Source: Flavivirga abyssicola (GTDB taxonomy: Bacteria > Bacteroidota > Bacteroidia > Flavobacteriales > Flavobacteriaceae). Taken from it: 64,000 nucleotides of DNA. Positions 52,330 through 61,549 of this stretch are shown one piece after another. Position numbers and translations under genes: made by a program. Location: NCBI RefSeq assembly GCF_030540775.2, contig NZ_CP141266.1, positions 1,103,001 to 1,167,000 of the forward strand, in the 5' to 3' direction. The notes under the pieces are model-generated. The model had not been told where the DNA came from and made no database searches. It saw nothing but the letters and a program-made list of their open reading frames with translations. Each line of letters starts with the position of its first letter. Within the stretch, counting starts at the first letter, position 1.

Positions 52330-55300
52330 CTAAAATGTTACTTCTAAACCTAATGTTAATCTTCTTAACCTTGGCACGCTATTTTGATCGGTACCTTGTA
52401 AATTGACCTCGGGATCTATACCACTATAATTGGTGAAATTGTATAAATTATCTCCACTAAAATAAACCTTGGCTTTATCGATTAATTTTATGGCATTAAC
52501 CTCTAAATTGTAACCAAGTCTTACATTTTGAATTCTAACAAAGCTTCCATCTTCGATCCACCAATCTGAAAAGGCTACATTTCTATTCTCTCTTAAGGAA
52601 GGGTATGACGTTGAAGGATTATCTGCAGACCATCGTTGCAAAAGATTGCTTACTTGTCCGCCACCAGCACCTGTAGCATATTTGTTAATGTTTGCAACAT
52701 CACCACCAAACGACCCATTAAATAATGCGGTTAGCTCCCAATTTTTATATGTTAAATCTAAAGTAAAACTGGCGGTAAAGTCGGGGTTCGGATCTCCAAT
52801 TATGGTTCTATCTGCTCCAAAAGGATCTATTTGACCGTCTCCATTTATATCTTCGTACAAGAACTCTCCTGGTTGAGCAGCTGCTCCTGTAAATCCATTA
52901 AACAATCCTTCTGCCTCACTTTGAATAATTCCTTTAACTACAGCTCCATAAAATACATTTACTGGTTGGTCTATAGCAAAAACATTAATTCTAGATCTGT
53001 ATTGGTCTCTAAAATTTGTCCCAGTAAATCTAAATTGATTACCAAAATCATCACTTAAAACAGTCGTGCTTTCTGGCGGTCCTAAGCTTAATACTTTGTT
53101 GTTATTCTTATTAAATATAATCCCTGTAGAGATTTTAAAATTCGCTTTTCTTACAACATCACAATTTAAACTTAACTCAATACCTTGGTTTTCAATTTCA
53201 CCTGCATTAATTCTTAAAAAGTCAAAACCTGACGTTGGTGGTAATGTACTATCTACCAGTAAATCATTTGTAACTTTATTGTAAAAATCAAAAGAAAAAT
53301 CCAATCGGTGATTAAATGCTGAAAAATCAAGACCTACATTAAAAACTTTGGTTGTTTCCCACTTTAGGTCTGGATTACCTAAACCTCTGGATTCTATAAA
53401 AATACCATTGTTTGAGATGATGCCTGGTCCGATTGTGGTTACAAAACCACCATTTGTAAAATAACGTCCATTTCCTAATCTGTTTAATGTTTCAAATGGA
53501 CCAATTGCCTGATTACCTACAATTCCATAACTTACTCTTGGTTTTAATTGGTTTATAAATGGCAGTCCGTCTTCAATAAAAGGCTCCTTTTGCATTTTCC
53601 AACTTATGGCTCCAGAAGGGAAGAACGCATACCTGTTATTAGCTCCAAAATTTGAAGAACCGTCTAAACGACCTGTAAAAGTAAATAATACTTTTTCTTT
53701 AAAAGCGTAGTTAAATCTTGAGATTGCTGAAGATAGTGCTGTTTCTATAAAGTTATTAGAAGTACGTTGTTCATTACCCAAGCTTAAATTTCCAGCACCT
53801 AAAGACCCATTAACAAATCCTTGAGATCTAAGTTGCGATGTTCTTACCTCAAAATATTCACTGGAATAACCCGCCAATAAAGTCAAGGCATGTTTTTCTG
53901 CAAACGTTTTATTATAAGTAAAATACGCATCTGCAACGACTCGTTGATTTTGAAAATTATCGTTAAAAGCCACGCCTTTACCTTCAAAACCTAATTGTGT
54001 GTATGTATCAGGGAAATAGCGTTCTTGAAATGAAGAACCTAAACTATAGTTAAATTGAGACTTAAACTTTAAAGACTCATTTATTTCCCATAAAAATATA
54101 GATGAAGATATGAGATCTAATGTTGTAGTCTCATTAACTCTCAACTCTGTAAGCGCTACTGGGTTGAAAAAATCATTATCATTCGCTTTAAAAAAGCTAC
54201 CATCCTCATTATAAATAGGAAATAATATATTTCTATTAAAAGAAATACCTCCATTATCACTTCTCTCTCCTCTAGAGAAATTCATATTTGTAGAGAGCGT
54301 TACTTTCTCATTAAGTTTTTGATCTATTCCAAAGCTGACCGTTACTTTAGATAAATCATTATCTCTTACAATACCATCTTGTGTATTCAGGTTTAATCCA
54401 AAATTGTATTTTGTTTTTTCGGTTCCACCATAAACACTTACGTTATAGTTATGATTTAGGGGTGTTCTAAAAACATAATCAACATAATCTGTCGTAGGAT
54501 ACCCTTCTCTTATCTGTGAAATGGAAGGAAAAAAAGTACCGTTAACATCTTCTGCTCCTATATAAATAGGTACTAATCCAGAATTCACTCTGCCTTCATC
54601 TGTTAATACGGCAAGGTTTACTGGGTTTTTGTATATATCAAATTCTGTAGCAAAATCACTATAGGTTGAGTTTGCAGTAAAATTAACAATCATCTTACCT
54701 TCTTTGCCTCTTCTGGTTGTTACCAATATAACACCATTTGCCCCTCTGGAACCATAAATTGCTGACGCAGAGGCATCTTTTAACACCTCAACAGAAACAA
54801 TATCTGCTGGGTTAATTTGTTTTAAATTACCAGCATCTCCAAGAGGAAATCCATCAACTACTATTAAAGGTGTTGTCGCTGTAAACGAACTGGCTCCACG
54901 TATTCTAACATTTAATCCAGCCCCAGGGTCATCTGAAGGATTCCCGATTACTAAACCTGAAACACGACCTATTAATAATTCTTCTACCGAGTTTGCAGGT
55001 ATTTCTGATAGGTCTTCAGTGTTAATCTTACTAACAGCCCCGGTAACATCACTTTTTTTAACCGTTTGATAACCGATTATAACAACTTCATCTAATTCTG
55101 AAATGTCTTCAGATAAAACAACATTAAAAGTTGATCCACCCGCAATTGGTATTTCCACGGTTTTATAACCCATTGAAGAGATCTCCAAAATGGCATTATC
55201 ACTCGATACATATAAAGTAAAAGATCCATCGAAATCTGTAGATACACCATTAGGTGTATTTTTTTCAACAACTGAAGTTCCTGGGATGGAGTAACCTAAT

Positions 55301-55407
55301 TCGCTTACAACTTTTCCTTGCACCTTTATTGATTGGGCATAAGAAAAACTTGCATATAAACTGAGTAATAGCAATATTACAAATGACTTGTTTTTTAATT
55401 TTTTCAT
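52330..55407 (-). CDS. SusC/RagA family TonB-linked transporter of the PUL
   Basis: A 1025-residue transporter: signal peptide (about 1-24, SFSYAQ), carboxypeptidase-like domain (VQGKVVSELGYSIPGTSV, STDFDGSFTLYV), TonB-box-like DELDEVVIIGYQTV, plug (VRIRGASSFT, PLIVVDGFPLG, VEVLKDASASAIYGSRGANG) and a beta-barrel ending LGLEVTF. It is the first gene of the PUL operon running on the minus strand to at least 42971. Its short leader, about 25 nt after a TAATTTTG box, lacks the switch-like structure seen before the other two susC genes. An AraC regulator is divergent. Confidence 0.96.
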   Translation of the reverse strand: MKKLKNKSFVILLLLSLYASFSYAQSIKVQGKVVSELGYSIPGTSVVEKNTPNGVSTDFDGSFTLYVSSDNAILEISSMGYKTVEIPIAGGSTFNVVLSEDISELDEVVIIGYQTVKKSDVTGAVSKINTEDLSEIPANSVEELLIGRVSGLVIGNPSDDPGAGLNVRIRGASSFTATTPLIVVDGFPLGDAGNLKQINPADIVSVEVLKDASASAIYGSRGANGVILVTTRRGKEGKMIVNFTANSTYSDFATEFDIYKNPVNLAVLTDEGRVNSGLVPIYIGAEDVNGTFFPSISQIREGYPTTDYVDYVFRTPLNHNYNVSVYGGTEKTKYNFGLNLNTQDGIVRDNDLSKVTVSFGIDQKLNEKVTLSTNMNFSRGERSDNGGISFNRNILFPIYNEDGSFFKANDNDFFNPVALTELRVNETTTLDLISSSIFLWEINESLKFKSQFNYSLGSSFQERYFPDTYTQLGFEGKGVAFNDNFQNQRVVADAYFTYNKTFAEKHALTLLAGYSSEYFEVRTSQLRSQGFVNGSLGAGNLSLGNEQRTSNNFIETALSSAISRFNYAFKEKVLFTFTGRLDGSSNFGANNRYAFFPSGAISWKMQKEPFIEDGLPFINQLKPRVSYGIVGNQAIGPFETLNRLGNGRYFTNGGFVTTIGPGIISNNGIFIESRGLGNPDLKWETTKVFNVGLDFSAFNHRLDFSFDFYNKVTNDLLVDSTLPPTSGFDFLRINAGEIENQGIELSLNCDVVRKANFKISTGIIFNKNNNKVLSLGPPESTTVLSDDFGNQFRFTGTNFRDQYRSRINVFAIDQPVNVFYGAVVKGIIQSEAEGLFNGFTGAAAQPGEFLYEDINGDGQIDPFGADRTIIGDPNPDFTASFTLDLTYKNWELTALFNGSFGGDVANINKYATGAGGGQVSNLLQRWSADNPSTSYPSLRENRNVAFSDWWIEDGSFVRIQNVRLGYNLEVNAIKLIDKAKVYFSGDNLYNFTNYSGIDPEVNLQGTDQNSVPRLRRLTLGLEVTF

Positions 55408-55434
55408 AGATTAGGGTATAAAATTTATCTATGA

Positions 55435-55442
55435 CAAAATTA
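55435..55442 (-). promoter_or_regulatory. -7 box for the PUL susC
   Basis: On the minus strand TAATTTTG fits TAnnTTTG and lies 27 nt before the susC ATG at 55407, in the 209-nt divergent gap. Confidence 0.6.
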
Positions 55443-55570
55443 AATCACTTGAATAGTTGAGAGTGACACTTTTCCACCTAAAACTGTGCTTATAATGAAT
55501 TTATTGGTAATAAAAAGTTAGTTGTAATCAGATTATTAAGACATTGTTTATCATTAAAATAGTATTTTAC

Positions 55571-55578
55571 TAATTTTG
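55571..55578 (+). promoter_or_regulatory. -7 box for the PUL AraC regulator
   Basis: TAATTTTG fits TAnnTTTG and lies 38 nt before the ATG at 55617. Together with the box at 55435 it defines a divergent promoter pair. Confidence 0.6.
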
Positions 55579-55616
55579 TCGCAAATTAGTTAACACTTCA
55601 TTAAGCCCCCTATACC

Positions 55617-56477
55617 ATGAAGACTATTAAAGAAATAACACCATTAAAGTCGAATGCGCCATTTGTTATACTAAGACATAAGAATGCAAAATTTGACTAT
55701 TCCATTCACTATCATAATGAATTTGAATTAAATTTAATAACCAATTTAAAAGGAAAAAGAATTGTAGGAGATTCTATTGAAGAATGTGACTCTGTTGATT
55801 TAACATTATTAGGTCCTGATTTAAAACATATCTGGAAATCTAATGAAGAGATTAGCAATGCTGATGTTACAACCATTCAATTTCAAGAACAATTCTTACC
55901 TCCAAAAATACTTGATTACGAAATATTTAAAGACATACGAACATTATTAGAATCGTCTAAAAGAGGCATTTCTATTCAAGATCCAACAAAAACTAAAATT
56001 GTAAAAAAAATATCAAGGCTAAAGGATGCCGATCATTTTGGTTCTTTTCTATTATTTTTAGAAATTTTGCATGATTTATCTAAATCTGACGATAAAAAGA
56101 TATTAAGTAGCGCAGCTGGCAATAACTACAGTCAACATAGTGAAAGTAGACGCATTACGATAGTTATCAATTATATTGAAAACAACTACAATAAGCAAAT
56201 TAAGTTAGCAACATTAGCAGAAATGATTAATATGTCCGAATCGGCTTTTAGTCACTATTTTAAAAAGCGGACAGGTCAGAGTTTTATAAAATATTTGCTT
56301 GATCATAGATTATCTATTGTTACCAAATTACTATCTGAAACCAACATCCCTATTAATGAGATTTCATACATGACTGGTTTTATCACTTTATCAAACTTCA
56401 ACAGATCTTTTAAAAAAAAGCACGGGGTTTCTCCTAAACAATACAGGATTAATTATATTAACCATGTAGAAGAGTAA
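55617..56477 (+). CDS. AraC-family transcriptional regulator of the PUL
   Basis: A 286-residue cytosolic regulator. The N-terminal about 150 residues form a cupin-like sensing domain (FVILRHKNAKFDYSIHYHNE, where the two His could line the pocket, and LTLLGPDLKHIW). The C-terminal HTH_18 pair (about 185-283) shows IKLATLAEMINMSESAFSHY, then INEISYMTGFITLSNFNRSF and the closing KKKHGVSPKQYR. It is divergent from the susC operon with a shared control region, so it most likely controls this PUL in response to an imported mono- or oligosaccharide. Activation rather than repression is typical for the family. Confidence 0.92.
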   Translation: MKTIKEITPLKSNAPFVILRHKNAKFDYSIHYHNEFELNLITNLKGKRIVGDSIEECDSVDLTLLGPDLKHIWKSNEEISNADVTTIQFQEQFLPPKILDYEIFKDIRTLLESSKRGISIQDPTKTKIVKKISRLKDADHFGSFLLFLEILHDLSKSDDKKILSSAAGNNYSQHSESRRITIVINYIENNYNKQIKLATLAEMINMSESAFSHYFKKRTGQSFIKYLLDHRLSIVTKLLSETNIPINEISYMTGFITLSNFNRSFKKKHGVSPKQYRINYINHVEE

Positions 56478-56595
56478 CAGTGATTTTTAAAACTTAAATC
56501 AATGTATTTAACAAGAAACCAAGATACTCAATAGATAACAAGTAAAATAGTTTTTATTTTGATGGCGTAAAAAAGCCCCCTTCAATGAAGCAAAG

Positions 56596-56748
56596 CCTAT
56601 CCTGATATAGAACTCATTTAGACTTTTTCAATTTGCTAAAAAATTGCTGTTTTCAGCTCTGTTTTTGCTTAAATCCAAAAAGTCTAAATGAGTTCATAAT
56701 TAATTACATAATAAGTTCGAGGTTTATGTTTTTTAATTATAGGATAGG
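56596..56748. repeat. Nested inverted repeats
   Basis: A perfect 19-bp inverted repeat, GAACTCATTTAGACTTTTT (56610-56628) and its complement (56677-56695), is nested within CCTATCCT (56596-56603) and AGGATAGG (56741-56748). No transposase gene lies inside or near. It could be a mobile-element footprint or a strong cruciform. It also follows the AraC gene by about 130 nt. The gap 56478-56595 shows nothing else. Confidence 0.75.
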
Positions 56749-56822
56749 TTTCTATTTTTATACAAAAGAATAAAAGACACTTCTTTAATGCTTGATTCGA
56801 AGCGATCAATAGCCCAAATTAT

Positions 56823-56902
56823 TTAACTATACGTTTTTTGATGACCATCTTTGTTGTACCAGATATCTTAACAAAATACATTCTAGAAGAAAGACCAGGT
56901 TA
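56823..56902 (-). pseudogene. Remnant of a T9SS C-terminal sorting domain
   Basis: On the minus strand a frame with no start reads PGLSSRMYFVKISGTTKMVI then KKRIVK and stops at 56823. This is the typical end of a type A sorting domain (GLSSGMYFVKI...KKIVK). An in-frame stop lies just before it, so only the tail of a former secreted protein is left, next to the adhesin-like gene array. Confidence 0.7.
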
Positions 56903-56914
56903 CATATTGGTCTT
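56891..56914 (-). terminator. Probable terminator of the four-gene paralogue operon
   Basis: AAGACCA and TGGTCTT form a 7-bp hairpin directly after the stop at 56915 on the minus strand, followed by TCTTCT. The tail is a weak U-tract. The hairpin reuses part of the T9SS remnant. Confidence 0.5.
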
Positions 56915-58105
56915 TTATTTATTATTAAGTAATTTTTCAATTTCTGCTAATCTCATAGAAAGTGATTTTAACTCTCTATTTTCTTTCTCTAGTTTTTCTA
57001 TCTTATTATTTTGAATTTCTATTTCTTTTTGTTGCTCAATAGTATAAAGCGTTAATTCTTCTATCTTTTGTAACAATTTAGAATCCATGTCTCCTAAAAA
57101 GAAACCATCATTTTTTACTTCTTTGGCACTGGGGATATCTTTTAAATGCCCGTTTTCTTTGATATGTTCTTCTACTTCTTTAAGGGTTGGTAGGTTGTAA
57201 TTTTTTTCGAAAACGAAATCTGCCCAATTCGAATAGGCGGCTACCTTAACTTCTGTTGCTGCTATTTTACCGTTGACGCCTAGTTTGAAGCCTTTGGTAT
57301 CTGTGGTGCCGATGCCGACATCTCCATTTCCAGCTACAGTAACTCTGTCCACCGCTGAAGATCTCAGCCTAAGCAAGTATCCATTAGTTGTTGATGTATT
57401 ATTTACTGTTAGCCCATAATTTGTCATAGATGATGAGCTACTTTCAATTATTAAACCATTTTGATTTCCACTATTAAAAACATGTAGTTTGCTTGCAGGA
57501 GTTGTAGTTCCTATAGCTACATTGCCTGTATTTACAAATGTCATTAATTTACCTGCTCCTACTGTTACTCCTTGAGATATATGTAACCTATTGTCATGTC
57601 CATGACTTAAATGAAATACAGAATTACCATTATTTGGTCTAAAAGTGACAGCTGATTCATTATTAAAATTAAGCCAAACTCCTTTGCCATCTGAGGTGCG
57701 AACATCAAGTTGACTAGCCGGTCCAGTAGTCCCAATTCCAACATATCCATTTGGCAATATTGATAATTTTTCAACTAAAGGATTATTATTAGGATTAGTT
57801 CCATTTTCTTGTAGAAAAAAACCAAGTCTGTCTCCTGCATTTCCACTTCCATTCATAATGGATGAAATCTTTGATGTAGGTACTGACTTAAGAGATCCCG
57901 TTTTAAATTCCAATGAGGTGGACATGTTAGAAGACCATCCTGAATTAGTTAACCTTAGAGCCACGGCATCAGTACTACTATTTTCAGTTATTTCTAATTT
58001 TCTTGCTGGTGTTGTTGTTCCTATACCTACCTTATCACTAGTATCTGTAACTTGCGCACATACTGCACTACTAATAAAGAAGCTTAATAAAACTAGTTTT
58101 TTCAT
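56915..58105 (-). CDS. Adhesin/tail-fibre-like secreted protein, array member 4
   Basis: A 396-residue secreted protein. The start at 58105 (MKKLVLLSFFISSAVCAQ) is chosen over ATG 58141, which would overlap the previous gene and precede the signal peptide. The mature N-terminus and middle carry GIGTTTPARKLEI-type beta turns repeated several times (VGIGTTGPASQLDV, VAIGTTTPASKLHV), as in trimeric fibre proteins. The last about 130 residues are the conserved module: GIGTTDTKGFKLGVNGKIAA, NWADFVFEKNYNLPTLKEVE, HLKDIPSAKEV, GDMDSKLLQKIEELTLYTIE and a coiled coil (IEIQNNKIEKLEKENRELKS). It is the last gene of the coupled four-gene operon, 4 nt after member 3. A surface fibre role is inferred. Confidence 0.8.
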   Translation of the reverse strand: MKKLVLLSFFISSAVCAQVTDTSDKVGIGTTTPARKLEITENSSTDAVALRLTNSGWSSNMSTSLEFKTGSLKSVPTSKISSIMNGSGNAGDRLGFFLQENGTNPNNNPLVEKLSILPNGYVGIGTTGPASQLDVRTSDGKGVWLNFNNESAVTFRPNNGNSVFHLSHGHDNRLHISQGVTVGAGKLMTFVNTGNVAIGTTTPASKLHVFNSGNQNGLIIESSSSSMTNYGLTVNNTSTTNGYLLRLRSSAVDRVTVAGNGDVGIGTTDTKGFKLGVNGKIAATEVKVAAYSNWADFVFEKNYNLPTLKEVEEHIKENGHLKDIPSAKEVKNDGFFLGDMDSKLLQKIEELTLYTIEQQKEIEIQNNKIEKLEKENRELKSLSMRLAEIEKLLNNK

Positions 58106-58109
58106 AATA

Positions 58110-59090
58110 TTATTGTTTTTTAGAATATAATAGTTTTTCAATTTTTTTTAATCTCTCTTCTAAAGCTTCATTAATTACTTTTTGATTTTGAAGTTCTTTT
58201 TGTTGCTCAATAGTATAAAGTGTTAACTCTTCTATTTTTTGAAGCAATTTTGAATCCATGTCTCCTAAAAAGAAACCGTCTTTTATTACTTCTTTGGCAC
58301 TAGGGATGTCTTTTAAATGCCCATTTTCTTTGATGTGTTCTTCAACTTCTTTAAGGGTTGGTAATTTGTAATTTTTTTCGAAAACGAAATCTGCCCAATT
58401 CGAATAGGCGGCTACTTTCACTTCTGTCGCTGCTATTTTTCCTTGAACTCCTAGTTTGAAACCTTTGGTGTCTGTGGTGCCGATGCCTACATCTCCATTC
58501 TGATTTATCCTCATTTTCTCTGAAGAATTAGCATATAAAGATAAATCATGCCCTCCTTTAGATCCTATTATAGCTCTTCCAGTATCCCAAGACAAAATCC
58601 CTTGATTACTAGATGCTCCCCATTCTAAAACACCATCACTTCTAAACTTCATTTTATCGGCTAGTTTTAAAAAATATGAAGAAGAACTTATAGGCATATC
58701 TATTTGCAATTTTGCGCTTGGGCTAGTGGTGCCAATACCTACATAACCACTATTTTTTATTGTTATTCCTTTTTTATTATTCCACAATTTTAAATCATAT
58801 CCATTTCGATTGGTGAAAAACCCTAATGATTTATTATTGGCACTGCCTTCTCCTAGATACCAAATCTCGTCACCACTTTTATCATAACCTCCTAACCAGC
58901 CATAAAAAGCATTTTCGGTATCTTCATAATTCGTGTTTTGTAACTTAATAACTGCTCCGTTTCCTGCTACATGAAGCTTTGATGTTGGGGTAGTAGTACC
59001 TATCCCAACTTCATCACCAGTATCGGTAATAGCCTGAGAAAATCCCAAATGAGTTATTATTAATCCTAAAATAATTACTGTCTTTTTCAT
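58110..59090 (-). CDS. Adhesin/tail-fibre-like secreted protein, array member 3
   Basis: A 326-residue member of the same family and the shortest of the four. Signal peptide to about Q19 (LGFSQ), then fewer GIGTT repeats (VGIGTTTPTSKLHVAGNGAV, VGIGTTSPSAKLQI), a variable segment (MKFRSDGVLEWGASSNQGIL), and the common C-terminal module GIGTTDTKGFKLGVQGKIAA and KLPTLKEVEEHIKENGHLKD, ending in a coiled coil with LQNQKVINEALEERLKKIEK. That end sequence is shared with array member 1 rather than with its neighbours. Its ATG overlaps the stop of member 2 by 4 nt (ATGA), so translation is coupled. Confidence 0.8.
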   Translation of the reverse strand: MKKTVIILGLIITHLGFSQAITDTGDEVGIGTTTPTSKLHVAGNGAVIKLQNTNYEDTENAFYGWLGGYDKSGDEIWYLGEGSANNKSLGFFTNRNGYDLKLWNNKKGITIKNSGYVGIGTTSPSAKLQIDMPISSSSYFLKLADKMKFRSDGVLEWGASSNQGILSWDTGRAIIGSKGGHDLSLYANSSEKMRINQNGDVGIGTTDTKGFKLGVQGKIAATEVKVAAYSNWADFVFEKNYKLPTLKEVEEHIKENGHLKDIPSAKEVIKDGFFLGDMDSKLLQKIEELTLYTIEQQKELQNQKVINEALEERLKKIEKLLYSKKQ

Positions 59091-60199
59091 TTTTGCATTA
59101 TATTTAATTGTTGTTCTAGTTTTGTTACTCTTTCTAATAAGAGTTTAAGCTCCTTATTTTCTTCTTTAAGTTCTTTTATTTCAGAAACTTGTTCTTCAAG
59201 TTGCTTTATCTTATTTTTTTGAATTTCTATTTCTTTTTGTTGCTCAATAGTATAAAGCGTTAATTCTTCAATTTTTTGAAGCAATTTTGAATCCATGTCT
59301 CCTAAAAAGAAACCGTCTTTTTCTACTTCTTTGGCACTAGGGATATCTTTTAAATGCCCTTTTTCTTTGATGTGTTCTTCAACTTCTTTAAGAGTTGGTA
59401 GGTTGTAATCCTTTTCAAAAACAAAATCTGCCCAATTCGAATAAGTAGCTACTTTTACTTCGGTTGCTGCTATTTTGCCATTCACTCCTAATTTAAAACC
59501 TTTGGTGTCTGTGGTGCCGATACCCAAATTCCCTCCATTTATATAAGAATTACCCCCAGAAATAAATCTTACTTTCACTTCATTATTACTGTTATATATA
59601 TTCATATAATGCTCATTTGCTCCTCCAAAAAAGAACTGAGTCCTTTCTCCTAATGAGCTATTTCTTTTAAAATAAATGTTACCTCCCCATCTGTTATTTT
59701 TGAACGTAGTTGTTCCTTCCCCGCCATCAACATAGTCAATTCTGAAACCTTCTGAGTTGGATCCACTCATAATTCCAACTCCAATTACTCCATTCACATG
59801 AAGTTTTTTACTAGGATTGATAACACCTATTCCCAAATTACCATTTGGTAATATTGATACTTTTTCGACTAAAGGATTGTTATTAGGGTTTGTCCCGTTT
59901 TCTTGCAAAAAGAAACTAAGTCTATCACCAGCATTACCACTCCCATTCATGATAGAAGAAATCTTTGAAGTAGGCACGGACTTTTGAGACCCTGTTTTAA
60001 ATTCTAATGAGGTGGACATGTGAGAAATCCATCCTGAATTAGTTAATCTTAACGCCGCAGCATCAGTACTACTATTTTCAGTTATTTCTAATTTTCTTGC
60101 TGGTGTTGTTGTTCCTACACCTACCTTATCACCAGTATCTGTAACTTGCGCACATATTGCACTACTAATAAAGAAGCTTAATAAAACTAGTTTTTTCAT
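59087..60199 (-). CDS. Adhesin/tail-fibre-like secreted protein, array member 2
   Basis: A 370-residue paralogue, start 60199 (MKKLVLLSFFISSAICAQ), again preferred to the upstream ATG 60235. The first about 110 mature residues are nearly identical to those of member 4 (PARKLEITENSSTDAAALRL, LEFKTGSQKSVPTSKISSIM). The middle differs (GSNSEGFRIDYVDGGEGTTT and GERTQFFFGGANEHYMNIYN). The C-terminal module returns (FEKDYNLPTLKEVEEHIKEK) with a longer coiled coil ending EELKLLLERVTKLEQQLNIM. The pattern of shared ends and changed middle indicates recombination between copies. It lies 4 nt after member 1 and overlaps member 3 by 4 nt. Confidence 0.8.
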   Translation of the reverse strand: MKKLVLLSFFISSAICAQVTDTGDKVGVGTTTPARKLEITENSSTDAAALRLTNSGWISHMSTSLEFKTGSQKSVPTSKISSIMNGSGNAGDRLSFFLQENGTNPNNNPLVEKVSILPNGNLGIGVINPSKKLHVNGVIGVGIMSGSNSEGFRIDYVDGGEGTTTFKNNRWGGNIYFKRNSSLGERTQFFFGGANEHYMNIYNSNNEVKVRFISGGNSYINGGNLGIGTTDTKGFKLGVNGKIAATEVKVATYSNWADFVFEKDYNLPTLKEVEEHIKEKGHLKDIPSAKEVEKDGFFLGDMDSKLLQKIEELTLYTIEQQKEIEIQKNKIKQLEEQVSEIKELKEENKELKLLLERVTKLEQQLNIMQK

Positions 60200-60203
60200 A
60201 ATA

Positions 60204-61499
60204 TTATTGTTTTTTAGAATATAATAGTTTTTCATTTTTTTTTAATCTCTCTTCTAAAGCTTCATTAATTACTTTTTGATTTTGAAGTTCTTTTTGTTGC
60301 TCAATAGTATAAAGCGTTAATTCTTCAATTTTTTGAAGCAATTTGGAATCCATATCTCCTAAAAAGAAACCGTCTTTTTTTACTTCTTTGGCACTAGGGA
60401 TGTCTTTTAAATGCCCGTTTTCTTTGATGTGTTCTTCTACTTCTTTAAGAGTTGGTAGATTGTAATTTTTTTCGAAAACAAAATCTGCCCAATTCGAATA
60501 GGTGGCTACTTTTACTTCTGTTGCTGCTATTTTACCGTTGACGCCTAGTTTGAAACCTTTGGTGTCTGTGGTGCCGATGCCGACAGTACCATTATTAATG
60601 GTTAAGTTATCTCCGCCTCCATCCCAATCGTAAAATCTAAGTTGACGAAAAGCTATTCTGTGAAAACCGTTCTGAGATTCAAATCTAATTTCATCATCAG
60701 TTTGAGAACCGTTAATCTTTAAATTTCCAGCAATTTCTAGCATATCGGTTGGTGAAGTAGTACCAATTCCAACTCTACTAGAGTTAACAAATGTCATTAG
60801 CTTAGTTGCGCCAACATTGCTCCCATGAGACAGATATAATTTATTGTCATGTCCATGACTCAAATGAAATACAGAATTACCATTATTAGGCCAAAAAGTT
60901 ATTGCTGATTCATCATTATAATTAAACCTAAGCCCTTTATTATCTGATGTGCGAACATCTAATAAACTATAAGGATTTGTAGTACCTATACCTATTTTAC
61001 CATCTCCTAATATAGTCATCCTAGCATTGGCTCCACCACCAGCATTACTAGTTTTAAAAAATATTTTAGCTGATGCTGAATCATTATTTTCTATCTCAAT
61101 TTCTCCTCTAGTATAGCTGTCATTTGAAACTCCAATCCTTAATGTTCTAGATGTCAAATTATTGGTTAAAATATAGTTTCCCCAAACACCTTCGGATATA
61201 GAACCTTCTGATGCAAAATTATTTTCAGTTGAAACTTTTAGAGCATTGTTTAAAATAAAATCATTTGGCACTCTTGTTTCTCCAGATGGAGTTACCTGAA
61301 AATAGGTAGTACCTGAGTGAAATAAACGAAAATGACCAGCATAATTGTCAATATGCCAAGGGTTATAGCTAGAATTACTGTTCAACAACCTTATTTCCCC
61401 TCCCTCAACTCCACTATTTTGAGGGTCAACATCTAGTGTTTGTGCAAATACTGAAAAAGATGTGATTAATAGTATAAATAAAAGAATTAGTTTTTTCAT
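60204..61499 (-). CDS. Adhesin/tail-fibre-like secreted protein, array member 1
   Basis: A 431-residue protein and the longest and first gene of the operon. The start at 61499 (MKKLILLFILLITSFSVFAQ) gives a direct signal peptide; an ATG at 61511 is an alternative. The N-terminal part has its own sequence (LDVDPQNSGVEGGEIRLLNS, HIDNYAGHFRLFHSGTTYFQ), then GIGTTNPYSLLDV, VGIGTTSPTDMLEIAGNLKI and NNGTVGIGTTDTKGFKLGVN, then the shared module and the coiled coil ending LKKNEKLLYSKKQ, as in member 3. A segment FWPNNGNSVFHLSHGHDNKL is also shared with member 4. A hairpin-forming leader lies 51-88 nt upstream. Confidence 0.8.
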   Translation of the reverse strand: MKKLILLFILLITSFSVFAQTLDVDPQNSGVEGGEIRLLNSNSSYNPWHIDNYAGHFRLFHSGTTYFQVTPSGETRVPNDFILNNALKVSTENNFASEGSISEGVWGNYILTNNLTSRTLRIGVSNDSYTRGEIEIENNDSASAKIFFKTSNAGGGANARMTILGDGKIGIGTTNPYSLLDVRTSDNKGLRFNYNDESAITFWPNNGNSVFHLSHGHDNKLYLSHGSNVGATKLMTFVNSSRVGIGTTSPTDMLEIAGNLKINGSQTDDEIRFESQNGFHRIAFRQLRFYDWDGGGDNLTINNGTVGIGTTDTKGFKLGVNGKIAATEVKVATYSNWADFVFEKNYNLPTLKEVEEHIKENGHLKDIPSAKEVKKDGFFLGDMDSKLLQKIEELTLYTIEQQKELQNQKVINEALEERLKKNEKLLYSKKQ

Positions 61500-61549
61500 A
61501 AGAATATTCATTATAGTTTGAAATAAAGCTTAAAACTAATGAGATCTTA

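Noticed and set aside
56596-56748. Complete insertion sequence
   Set aside because: The inverted repeats enclose only about 140 bp with no open frame; no transposase is found in the window.
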